Source: CAYRJD01 sp965247395
Lineage (GTDB): Bacteria; Actinomycetota; Acidimicrobiia; Acidimicrobiales; Poriferisodalaceae
NCBI GenBank assembly: GCA_965247395.1
Contig: OZ252012.1
Span: forward strand, 620,001-684,000
DNA length: 64,000 nt
Direction: 5' to 3'
In this document: positions 25,139-32,885 of the stretch, piece after piece
How the letters are laid out: each line of letters starts with the position of its first letter
Position numbering within the stretch: the stretch's first letter is position 1
The notes under the pieces: model-generated
The model's database searches: none
What the model was told of the DNA's origin: nothing
Seen by the model: only the letters and a program-made list of their open reading frames with translations
Program-made: the position numbers and the translations under genes

Positions 25139-27666
25139 AGTTCGAACTGTTCGACTACCAGCGAGAAGCCGCTGTGGGTTGTTTGGAGGCATTGAAGCGA
25201 GCGCACCATGACCTCATCGGTGGCTACCGCTCGTCGTTTGCTCTCTCAGCAATCACGGGGTCGGGCAAGACGGTGATCGCTACAGCTGTGATCGAAGCAA
25301 CCTTCCACGGCTCGGCCGATCTCGGCGCCAACGCTGACCCGCGAGCGTGCTTCTTGTGGGTCACCGACGACCCGGCCCTCAACAAGCAGACCCACAACAA
25401 AATGTTGGCAGCGTCTGACATGTTGAAGGTCAACCAGCTCTACACCATCAACAACGACTTCATGGACTCTCAGCTTTCGCCTGGCCGGGTCTACTTCCTC
25501 AACATCCAGAAATTGTCGAAGAAATCCGGTCTCGCCCAAGGGGCGAACAACAAGCGGCAATTCTCGATGTGGGACATCATCGCCAACACGATCACCGATG
25601 ACCGCGTCGATCTATACCTAGTGCTCGATGAGGCCCACAAAGGTATGAAGTCACCACGAGAGCGCAAGACCATCGTAAAACGGATCATTGATGGCCAGAG
25701 AGGTACGAACCCACCAGTGCCAGTGGTTTGGGGCATCTCTGCGACGATCGACCGGTTCACCGAAGCAATGTCAGGACTCGATGACCGAAGCGAGTACCCG
25801 GCCGTCACAGTCGACATCGATCTGGTTCGAGCTTCAGGCCTAGTGAAAGACGAGATTGGCATTGATCAACCCGATGAGTCGGGCACATTCTCCACCACAC
25901 TGCTCCGTGAGGCGGTCAAGTCCACGCTCGAATACGAGAAGCGCTGGGACACCTATGCGACGACCGAAAACGAACCGGTCGTCTTGCCAGTACTGGTCGT
26001 GCAGGTGCCAGACAAGACTACGGATTCAAAGCTGGCCGAGTTGGTGTCAGTGATCGAGGCCGAATGGCCTGATCTCGCACTTGACGCGATGGTCAACGTC
26101 TTCGGAGAACACGGGCCGATCACGTTGCCCACCCGGACAGTGCAATGGGTGTCGCCAGAGTCAATCCAATCAGATAACGACATACGTGTCGTGCTGGCCA
26201 AGACGGCGATATCCACCGGCTGGGACTGCCCTCGAGCCGAGGTTATGTACTCCGAACGCCCCGCGAAGGACGCAACCCACATCGCTCAGATTGTCGGACG
26301 CATGGTCCGTCAACCACTCGCCCACCGAATTGCGACCGACGACGCCCTCAATTCAGTGTCGTGTTACCTCCCGAACTTCAACCGGACCGCTTTGCGCACG
26401 ATAAAAGCCGAGCTCGAAGGTCACGGCAAGAGCGGCAAGGATGGCAAAGTCGGGTCGACGGTCAGTCACGACCAGAAAACCTTCGAGCGAAATACCACTC
26501 TGCCAACGGAGGTATTTGACTTCGTCGAATCGTTGCCAAGTATCCCCACACCTGACACATTGGCCAGCCCTCTACGCCGCGCCCGCAAGCTTGCACAGCT
26601 CTTGTGCGACGACGTTGCGGGCACCGCTCTGATGGCTGACGCGGGCGAGCAGCTCACCAAGGCGCTCAACGCTGAACTCGATGGACAAGCAGCGAAACAC
26701 GCTCAGTCGATCACTGCGAATGTCTCCGACCTTGAAACGATGGATGTTGCTACCGACGTGATCGGAGCTCAAGGCCAGGCCGTTGTTCGAACTACTCGTC
26801 AGATCGCAACCCATATGTCCGACCTTGACCGCGACACTCGCAAGATCATCCAGTCAATCAAAGAAGGTGCCGGCATGGACTACTACCGTCACCGTGTCAA
26901 GCTCGCTGGTGACGAAGCCGATACCTTGATGATCAGGACCGAAGTTGCGGCACTGTTTCTCGTCGCTGATGCCCTCGAGGCCCTTGACACAGAGGCAACC
27001 AAGTGGGTGAAAAAACAGCTCAGCGACAATGCCGTGGCTATTAAGAACACCACCGGCGGTACCCGCGACGCATACCGACGCGTCCAAGAGATGACCAACG
27101 CTCCAGAAGCGGCCAACATCGGCCTTCGCGACAACCTGGCCACCGCAACATCCTTAGCTACCGGACCATTACCTACTTTCACCAAGCACCTCTATGCGGA
27201 CGAAGCCGGCGACTTCCCGGTGAAGCTGAACACGTGGGAAACACAGGTGATCGATACCGAGATCGCTCGCGAGACGACCGTTGCGTGGTATCGCAACCCT
27301 TCGCGAGCGACACCGGCGGCGCTGCGAATCGCCTATCAGAAAGACGACGATCGCTGGACGTCACTCCAGCCAGACTTTGTTGTCATATCTCGGCGTGACG
27401 ATGGCACCCTCGCCGCCTCGATCGTCGACCCGCACGGAGACCACCTCTCCGACGCACGTAACAAGCTGATCGCTCTCGCCAACTACGCCGAAACACACGG
27501 CGATGACTTTGTGCGGATTGAGTCGATCACCAAGGCCAAGGAAGGGCTTCGTTACCTAGATCTAGCGGAGGAATCCGTTCGCAAGATCGTGCGCTCCTTC
27601 AAAGGCGCGGAAGTCACCGGTCTCTACGAAACCAACAGCTCGGCTCCCTACAGCACCGCTTCGTAG
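25135..27666 (+). CDS. res: type III restriction enzyme Res subunit (DEAD-like helicase/nuclease)
   Basis: An 843-residue superfamily 2 ATPase. Walker A is AITGSGKTVIA (about 38-48), the DEAH box is LVLDEAHKG (about 162-170), motif III is GISATIDRF (about 199-207), and motif VI is HIAQIVGRMVRQP (about 381-393). The C-terminal domain QPDFVVISRRDDG ends in IVDPHGDHL rather than the usual E-x-K of Res nucleases, so the cutting site may be a variant. It overlaps mod by four bases. It would translocate along DNA and cut when unmodified sites meet. Confidence 0.88.
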   Translation: MKFELFDYQREAAVGCLEALKRAHHDLIGGYRSSFALSAITGSGKTVIATAVIEATFHGSADLGANADPRACFLWVTDDPALNKQTHNKMLAASDMLKVNQLYTINNDFMDSQLSPGRVYFLNIQKLSKKSGLAQGANNKRQFSMWDIIANTITDDRVDLYLVLDEAHKGMKSPRERKTIVKRIIDGQRGTNPPVPVVWGISATIDRFTEAMSGLDDRSEYPAVTVDIDLVRASGLVKDEIGIDQPDESGTFSTTLLREAVKSTLEYEKRWDTYATTENEPVVLPVLVVQVPDKTTDSKLAELVSVIEAEWPDLALDAMVNVFGEHGPITLPTRTVQWVSPESIQSDNDIRVVLAKTAISTGWDCPRAEVMYSERPAKDATHIAQIVGRMVRQPLAHRIATDDALNSVSCYLPNFNRTALRTIKAELEGHGKSGKDGKVGSTVSHDQKTFERNTTLPTEVFDFVESLPSIPTPDTLASPLRRARKLAQLLCDDVAGTALMADAGEQLTKALNAELDGQAAKHAQSITANVSDLETMDVATDVIGAQGQAVVRTTRQIATHMSDLDRDTRKIIQSIKEGAGMDYYRHRVKLAGDEADTLMIRTEVAALFLVADALEALDTEATKWVKKQLSDNAVAIKNTTGGTRDAYRRVQEMTNAPEAANIGLRDNLATATSLATGPLPTFTKHLYADEAGDFPVKLNTWETQVIDTEIARETTVAWYRNPSRATPAALRIAYQKDDDRWTSLQPDFVVISRRDDGTLAASIVDPHGDHLSDARNKLIALANYAETHGDDFVRIESITKAKEGLRYLDLAEESVRKIVRSFKGAEVTGLYETNSSAPYSTAS

Positions 27667-27765
27667 TAACAGCCTATTTTGCCTGCCGATCCGCTCAAGG
27701 TTTCTTGAACTGATTACTCGCGTATGAGGCTTCAACGCGTCCCTCTCATGCAAGATCACCATCTG

Positions 27766-27854
27766 TCCGCCAACTAATGGCGACAAAACCACAATAGGTC
27801 TGTCAACCACGGGCACCGATCAAGTTCTCGGCTGCGACCCGCTCGGAATCGCGA
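27766..27854 (-). pseudogene. repeat B copy 2: 3' remnant of a second HTH regulator gene
   Basis: 27766-27840 match 16084-16159. On the minus strand the last codons read SERVAAENLIGARG then TGA at 27804, against HWIAAENLIGPRG in the intact HTH gene. Nothing of the rest of the gene remains. The type III genes lie between this remnant and repeat A copy 2. Otherwise the 27667-27945 gap shows no gene. Confidence 0.7.
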
Positions 27855-27944
27855 ATCAGTAAGTGACCGTTGGGTGTTGCATAGCCCTCAACTCCCAAAC
27901 GACATGCCTAGGCGCGTCTTCGCGCGCTCTGCCCTGGAACTTCT

Positions 27945-27960
27945 ATGGTGTCGGAGGGGG
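27945..27960 (+). repeat. putative attR: tRNA-Leu 3' end
   Basis: The 16 bases are identical to 3589-3604 and comprise, on the minus strand, part of the T-arm side, the 3' acceptor strand, the discriminator A and the encoded CCA of tRNA-Leu. Confidence 0.55.
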
Positions 27961-28032
27961 GACTTGAACCCCCACACCCTTACGGGCACTAGGTCCTTAA
28001 CCTAGCGCGTCTGCCAATTCCGCCACTCCGAC
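27946..28032 (-). tRNA. tRNA-Leu, anticodon AAG, CCA encoded
   Basis: The acceptor stem GTCGGAG/CTCCGAC pairs fully, with discriminator A and encoded CCA (27946-27948). The anticodon stem CTAGG/CCTAG encloses the loop TTAAGGA, giving anticodon AAG with U33 in place. A long variable arm (TGCCCGTAAGGGTG) and the T-arm GGGGG/CCCCC with TTCAAGT are typical of tRNA-Leu. AAG is uncommon in bacteria, where GAG is usual, and would need A-to-I editing by TadA. Read directly from the sequence. Confidence 0.92.
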
Positions 28033-28054
28033 TTGATAACGCGTGGCCGCTGAC

Positions 28055-28285
28055 CTAAGCCAGCAGCAGACCCAAGATAAGCGTCGTGAAGCCAAACGTG
28101 ACAGCTACGACCACGGTGATGCGACTCAGGTTCGTTTCTGCCACGGTAGAACCCGCAGCCGTTGAGCCAACGCTGCCGCCGAACATGTCGGAAACACCGC
28201 CTCCCTTACCGCTGTGCAGCAAAACCAGACCGATCATGGCAATCGCAGAAGCAATGTGGAAAAAGCCGATTATCAGAGCCAGCAT
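28055..28285 (-). CDS. secG: preprotein translocase subunit SecG
   Basis: A 76-residue protein with two membrane helices: IIGFFHIASAIAMIGLVLL (about 5-23) and ITVVVAVTFGFTTLILGLLL (about 56-75). The conserved cytoplasmic loop between them reads HSGKGGGVSDMFGG. SecG assists SecYE in protein export. Its position after gap-pgk-tpiA is widely conserved in Actinobacteria, here interrupted by two extra genes. It lies just right of tRNA-Leu, outside the island. Confidence 0.9.
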   Translation of the reverse strand: MLALIIGFFHIASAIAMIGLVLLHSGKGGGVSDMFGGSVGSTAAGSTVAETNLSRITVVVAVTFGFTTLILGLLLA

Positions 28286-28330
28286 CAGCTACAGGCTACT
28301 GGCCGACAGTCAGGGAATGGCGGGCTGTGC

Positions 28331-29260
28331 TTACCAAGTCGGGTGGGTCAACACTCCCCCGTCAACCACAAGATCGATACCGGTAATCCAACGAGCCAGC
28401 CCCGAACACAAGAACAAACAAGCGTCACCGACATCGGCCGGAGTGCCTAGGCGCCTTAGAGGGGCTGAGTTTTGCCAGCGCTCAACGCCTTCGGGCCATT
28501 GCTTATCCAGTCCAGGGCGACTGATCAGCCCGGGTGAAACACTGTTGACGCGAATGCCGTCCGCGCCGTAGCTAAGAGCCGCGGCCTTGGCATGCATCAC
28601 TAACCCGGCCTTTGCCGTTGCGTAGTGACCGTGTTCCACGGTGGGATGGTGTGCCTCTATCGACGCCACGTGCACGATTGACCCACCAGATGATCCGCCC
28701 GCACTACTTGCTTTACCCGCACTGTCTGCACTGTCTGCTTTGCCCCCTTCTCTGGCACCTCCACCAGCTCGCATCGCTGTGGCGACAGCTTGTGTCAAGC
28801 GATGTGCTGCCGTCAGGTTTGTGTCGATCATCTCTTGCCACTGCTGGTCTGTGATTTCTTTAAACGGCACGGTTGGTTGTATGCCTGCGTTATTGACCAA
28901 AACGTCAATGCGGCCGTGAGCGCTCAGCACTTCGTCTACTAGCTGACGAGGGCCTTTAGTGGTGGTGAGATCCGCCGTTGCGGCTGTAAAACGTGGCAAG
29001 ACAGGGTCGCCAGTGAGCTCGCCTATGAGTTCCTCCGCAAATTCACCCAACAGGGCCTTGCGTAACTCATCAGCAGAAGACGTGTGAGTGTGCGCAACCA
29101 CGGTCGCTCCTGCCATCCAAAAGCGTCTCGCAATGCCCGCGCCGATGTTTCCGCTGGCGCCAGTTACCAAGACAACTCGTCCGGTCATATCGAGTAGCTC
29201 AGCAGGTCTTGATTGCGTGCCGGTTTCGTCGCCGCCAGTGACTGTGTGCTTGGTATTCAT
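28331..29260 (-). CDS. short-chain dehydrogenase/reductase with low-complexity insertion
   Basis: A 309-residue SDR. The nucleotide site TGASGNIGAGIA (about 34-45), NNAG in VLVNNAGIQPT (about 126), catalytic Ser in VHVASIEAHH (about 197) and Y-x-x-x-K in GHYATAKAGLVM (about 211) are all present, with a C-terminal ITGIDLVVDGG. Before the Ser there is an Ala/Gly/Ser/Asp insertion (about 164-192, GGGAREGGKADSADSAGKAS and on) foreign to the family. The substrate is unknown. It ends 4 bases from the cupin gene upstream and is probably in the same operon. Confidence 0.85.
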   Translation of the reverse strand: MNTKHTVTGGDETGTQSRPAELLDMTGRVVLVTGASGNIGAGIARRFWMAGATVVAHTHTSSADELRKALLGEFAEELIGELTGDPVLPRFTAATADLTTTKGPRQLVDEVLSAHGRIDVLVNNAGIQPTVPFKEITDQQWQEMIDTNLTAAHRLTQAVATAMRAGGGAREGGKADSADSAGKASSAGGSSGGSIVHVASIEAHHPTVEHGHYATAKAGLVMHAKAAALSYGADGIRVNSVSPGLISRPGLDKQWPEGVERWQNSAPLRRLGTPADVGDACLFLCSGLARWITGIDLVVDGGVLTHPTW

Positions 29261-29263
29261 GGT

Positions 29264-29743
29264 TTAGCTCTGCTCTTTGCCCTGCCCTTTTCTAACAAAA
29301 CGTGCGATCTGCTCTGCGGCAGTGGGAAATTGCGACGACAGCACTTCTTCGTCGCCTAACTCAAAGTCGGTTTCGTCATACGGCGGTGCCATGGTCGCGC
29401 CAAGCAGCGACCATGCACCCAGTGTTTCGGCTGCCATCCAAGTGCTCGCCGGTACCGGCACAACCGGTCTTTGCCCACTAGCTATATCAGGCCCCAACAC
29501 TGGTTGCTGCACTAAACCGTCACTACACAACAACAACATCTGCACAGGTGCACCTGCGTAGAAATGCCACAGCTCTGCAGTGCTTAGGCGATGCAGTGCG
29601 GAGAAATCGCCTGGTCGCAGCAAAAAGTAAATGGCGCTTGAAAACTCATCGAGCCATGTCCGCGTCCACATGCCGCCTTCATCGGCTAAGGGTTGTAAAT
29701 CGAGCTGTTTGATTATCTCGTCAGCTGATAGCTCATCTGACAC
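29264..29743 (-). CDS. cupin superfamily protein (DUF985)
   Basis: A 159-residue DUF985-type cupin: SAIYFLLRPGDFSALHRLST, then AELWHFYAGAPVQML, then WMAAETLGAWSLLGATMAPP. It has the family's conserved His/Glu set (ALHRL, ELWHF). The function is not known. The frame closes with a Lys/Glu/Gln tail. It lies between tpiA and the SDR gene, on the same strand. Confidence 0.82.
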   Translation of the reverse strand: MSDELSADEIIKQLDLQPLADEGGMWTRTWLDEFSSAIYFLLRPGDFSALHRLSTAELWHFYAGAPVQMLLLCSDGLVQQPVLGPDIASGQRPVVPVPASTWMAAETLGAWSLLGATMAPPYDETDFELGDEEVLSSQFPTAAEQIARFVRKGQGKEQS

Positions 29744-29773
29744 GGCTAATACCTCTAAATCCCGGTCAGCTAG

Positions 29774-30592
29774 CTAGCTAACGGGCTGGGCTGCCTTGAT
29801 AATGCGCGCAAACTGCTGAGCATCAAGCGAAGCGCCTCCTACCAGGGCTCCGTCGATGTCAGGTTGCACCAACAGCGAGCGAGCATTTTCGGACTTGACC
29901 GAACCGCCGTACAGAACACGCACCAACGCACTACTCGAACCGGCTCGCTTCTCTACTGCTATCTCGTCCACGATGCTGCGCACGTAGGCGCACATTTCTT
30001 GAGCATCCTGCGGTGAAGCGGTAGCACCGGTGCCAATCGCCCAGACGGGTTCATAGGCGACTACCAGTTTCTCAAAGGCTGCCTTCTTGAGGGTTGCCAG
30101 GCTCCCTCGCAACTGCTGGCGCACCACTTCTTGCGCCCTGCCCGACTCTCGTTCATCCAGTGTTTCACCCACGCAAACGATCGGCAGCATCTCTTTTGCC
30201 ACGACCGCAGCGGTTTTCGCAGCCACCAATTCGTCGGATTCGCCAACAACCTGGCCAGCAGCGCTCTGCCCACCAGATGCCCGCCGTTCGCTATGGCCAA
30301 CGATTACATAGGCAACATCAAGCTTGGCCAACATCTCCGCTGAAACATCACCGGTAAACGCACCCTGTTTCTCGCTATGACAATCCTGCGCACCCAGTTT
30401 GAATTCGAGCCGGTCTGCGTCGATGACAGTTTGGATCGAACGCAAGGCGGTGAAAGGCGGATGCACAGACACCTGTGCCGCCGCATAATCATGGCCCGCT
30501 AGCTCATAGCTAAGTTTTTGCACCAACTGGATTGCCTCTAGATGATTTAGATGCATCTTCCAGTTGCCAGCAATTAGAGGAACACGGGTCAT
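29774..30592 (-). CDS. tpiA: triosephosphate isomerase
   Basis: A 272-residue TIM barrel interconverting dihydroxyacetone phosphate and glyceraldehyde 3-phosphate. N-K of GNWKMHLN (about 9-16), catalytic His in YVIVGHSERRA (about 95-105), catalytic Glu in AYEPVWAIGTG (about 179-189) and the phosphate loop VLYGGSVKS (about 230) are intact. A short extra segment (SGGQSAAGQVVG) follows SERRA. The ATG directly follows the pgk stop (TAAATG), so the gap-pgk-tpiA genes are one operon. Confidence 0.97.
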   Translation of the reverse strand: MTRVPLIAGNWKMHLNHLEAIQLVQKLSYELAGHDYAAAQVSVHPPFTALRSIQTVIDADRLEFKLGAQDCHSEKQGAFTGDVSAEMLAKLDVAYVIVGHSERRASGGQSAAGQVVGESDELVAAKTAAVVAKEMLPIVCVGETLDERESGRAQEVVRQQLRGSLATLKKAAFEKLVVAYEPVWAIGTGATASPQDAQEMCAYVRSIVDEIAVEKRAGSSSALVRVLYGGSVKSENARSLLVQPDIDGALVGGASLDAQQFARIIKAAQPVS

Positions 30593-31726
30593 TTACGCCG
30601 CATTCCGTTTAGCTGCGTCTCTTAGGGCGGACAAGCCAGGCAGATCACCGTGCTCCAGCAACTCCAAGCCTGCGCCACCTCCCGTGCTGACGTGATCCAT
30701 TTCAGCGGCCAGTCCAAACTCTGCTACCGCTGCGGCACTATCGCCACCACCCACTACGCCAAAACATCTTGAGTCGGCAATGGCTTGCGCCACTGCACCC
30801 GTACCAGCCGCAAAGCGTTTGTCTTCGAACAACCCCATCGGCCCGTTCCAAAAAACCGTGCCAGCTTCGGCTATGACGTCCCCATACTCCGCTGCTGTGC
30901 CTGGACCAATATCAAGCCCGCGGTCTCCCTCAGACAACATGGCTCCAGTATTTTGTACGGTGCCATTAGCGGTCATCACCACAAAATCGCTAGGCAGACG
31001 GATTGGTGCCTGAGAGCCCAGCAACGCCTGGCAGTTCTCCAGTTGGTCGGGCTCCCACAGTGAATCACCCACCTGTTTGCCCTGGGCGGCCATAAAGGTG
31101 AAGCACATTGCGCCACCCACTAACACCTCGTCGACTAGCTCACAGAGCGCCTTCATCACACCCAACTTGTCGCTGATCTTTGCGCCACCCAAAACCACAA
31201 CGAACCGCCGTCGTGGCCGACTCGAGAGCTTGCAAAAGACCTTTACCTCAGCCTCCACCAAACGACCTGCAGCCGAAGGCAAGGATTGTGGCGGGCCAAC
31301 GATCGAAGCGTGCGCACGATGGCAAGCCCCAAAAGCATCATTGACATAAGCATCGAAGCCATCAACAAGCTCGGCAACGAAGGCCGGGTCGTTGGATTCT
31401 TCACCCGGGTTGAACCGCAGGTTTTCCATCAGCTCAACACCCGGAGCAATCTGGGCCAAACGCTCACGCACCGGAGCCATCTGCCAGCGCTGATTGGGCT
31501 CTCCCTTTGGCCTGCCTAGATGCGAACAAGCCACCACCTGGGCGCCACGTTCCACTAGCCAGTTCAAGGTGTCGGCCGCCGCTGTGATACGCAAGTCGTC
31601 GGTTATCACCTGGCTACCTTCAAGCTCACCGAGCGGCACGTTGAAATCGCAGCGCGCTAAGACTCGTTTGCCTGCCAGTGTTCCAAGAGCCGTTTCGAGA
31701 TCTTCCAGGCCTGGTAGATCGACCAT
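30593..31726 (-). CDS. pgk: phosphoglycerate kinase
   Basis: A 377-residue glycolytic kinase making ATP from 1,3-bisphosphoglycerate. The substrate-binding N-domain begins KRVLARCDFNVPL, with HLGRPKG. The nucleotide domain contains FVVVLGGAKISDKLGV and the C-terminal GGGDSAAAV and VSTGGGAGLELLE. I chose ATG 31726; GTG 31735 overlaps the gap stop by one base and is also possible. At about 380 residues it is slightly short but complete. Confidence 0.97.
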   Translation of the reverse strand: MVDLPGLEDLETALGTLAGKRVLARCDFNVPLGELEGSQVITDDLRITAAADTLNWLVERGAQVVACSHLGRPKGEPNQRWQMAPVRERLAQIAPGVELMENLRFNPGEESNDPAFVAELVDGFDAYVNDAFGACHRAHASIVGPPQSLPSAAGRLVEAEVKVFCKLSSRPRRRFVVVLGGAKISDKLGVMKALCELVDEVLVGGAMCFTFMAAQGKQVGDSLWEPDQLENCQALLGSQAPIRLPSDFVVMTANGTVQNTGAMLSEGDRGLDIGPGTAAEYGDVIAEAGTVFWNGPMGLFEDKRFAAGTGAVAQAIADSRCFGVVGGGDSAAAVAEFGLAAEMDHVSTGGGAGLELLEHGDLPGLSALRDAAKRNAA

Positions 31727-31734
31727 ATTAGGCA

Positions 31735-32742
31735 CTACAGGGCACTACTTGTGATCCTCACCAGATCAACTAGGCGATTTGAATAACCCCACTCGTTGTC
31801 GTACCAGCCGAACACCTTGACGAGCCCGTCCAGCGACATTGTCATTTGAGAGTCAAAAACACAGCTGGCCGGATTGCCGACAATGTCTGAGCTGACGAGA
31901 GGTTCGTTGCTGTACTCGAGCACTCCTGCCAGCGAACCTTTAGTTGCCGCCGCACGAAACGCATCGTTGATTTCCTCAACCGAGGCGCTCTTAGACAGCA
32001 CCGCTGTGAAATCGGTGATCGATCCGTCCGGCACCGGCACTCGCAAAGATGTGCCGTCAAGTTTTCCATCCATTGCCGACAGCACCAGGCCGGTTGCCCG
32101 AGCAGCTCCGGTGGAGGTTGGGATGATGTTCACGGCTGCCGCACGGGCGCGGCGGAGATCGGAATGCGGCCCATCCACCAGAGACTGGTCGCCCGTGTAT
32201 GCGTGCACCGTGGTCATCAGGCCGCGCTCAACCCCGAAAGTCTGATCCAATACCGACACCATCGGTACGAAGCAGTTGGTGGTACAACTGGCGTTCGAGA
32301 CCACCTTGTGCTTATCGGCATCAAAGTCGCTGTCGTTTACTCCAACGACAAAGGTGGCGTCAGCGCCGGAGGCGGGTGCCGAAATCACCACCAGCGATGC
32401 TCCCGCGTCTAAATGCGCTGCGGCTGTATCGCGCGAGGTAAAGAACCCGGTCGATTCCACCACCACGTCAACTCCTAGGTCGCCCCAGGCCAGGTCGGCC
32501 GGGTTGCGCTCGCTAAGCACCTGCAGTACATCTGCGCCGACCTTGATTTCACTCTCGGTTGCGGTGACTTCTTCTGCCAGGTTGGGCAGCACGGAGTCGT
32601 ACTTGAGCAGATGCGCCATGGTGGCGGTGTCGCCAAGATCGTTCACGGCTACGAACTCAAAATCGGCGCCACTGAGCCGCGCCGCGCGGTAGAAGTTGCG
32701 GCCAATGCGGCCGAAACCGTTGATACCTATACGAACGCTCAT
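31735..32742 (-). CDS. gap: glyceraldehyde-3-phosphate dehydrogenase
   Basis: A 335-residue NAD-dependent GAPDH. The NAD site is GINGFGRIGRNFYRA (about 6-20), the active Cys is in SNASCTTNC (about 150-158), and the C-terminal WYDNEWGYSNR is present. It is first of gap-pgk-tpiA. In many Actinobacteria yvcK and whiA precede this gene after rapZ; both are missing here, with only a 143-base spacer holding a GC hairpin. Confidence 0.97.
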   Translation of the reverse strand: MSVRIGINGFGRIGRNFYRAARLSGADFEFVAVNDLGDTATMAHLLKYDSVLPNLAEEVTATESEIKVGADVLQVLSERNPADLAWGDLGVDVVVESTGFFTSRDTAAAHLDAGASLVVISAPASGADATFVVGVNDSDFDADKHKVVSNASCTTNCFVPMVSVLDQTFGVERGLMTTVHAYTGDQSLVDGPHSDLRRARAAAVNIIPTSTGAARATGLVLSAMDGKLDGTSLRVPVPDGSITDFTAVLSKSASVEEINDAFRAAATKGSLAGVLEYSNEPLVSSDIVGNPASCVFDSQMTMSLDGLVKVFGWYDNEWGYSNRLVDLVRITSSAL

Positions 32743-32825
32743 TTACTTTCAACTACTCCTTTAGCTATTTGGGTTTACCTGGTCGGTCTGAATTGTTTGA
32801 ACTGGTTGAGCTGTTTGGTTATTCG

Positions 32826-32843
32826 CCCCGCAGGAATGCGGGG
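32826..32843. terminator. GC hairpin between rapZ and gap
   Basis: CCCCGCA, GGAA, TGCGGGG: a perfect 7 bp stem with a tetraloop in the rapZ-gap spacer. No U-run follows on the minus strand, so it is either a weak factor-assisted terminator of rapZ or a leader element of gap. Confidence 0.4.
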
Positions 32844-32885
32844 ACGACTGGGATAGCAGGGTGATGGTGAGGTGAGTGCATGCTG

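Larger units (their letters stand above)
3589..27960. mobile_element. putative 24.4 kb genomic (defence) island at tRNA-Leu
   Basis: The interval is bounded by a perfect 16-base direct repeat. One copy (27945-27960) is the CCA plus 3' acceptor end of tRNA-Leu, and the other is at 3589-3604. The repeat orientation is what integration into a tRNA 3' end produces. Content between the repeats is strongly accessory: restriction-modification, CBASS, AbiE, a PIN toxin, a helicase/nuclease cassette and gene fragments. Outside it, the right side is core chromosome. No intact integrase was found. Only a serine-recombinase fragment remains, so the island is probably no longer self-mobile or is moved in trans. 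The left boundary is the less certain one. Confidence 0.55.

Noticed and set aside
29760..29780. AGCTAGCTAGCT run at the tpiA stop
   Set aside because: A short simple repeat with no sign of function.
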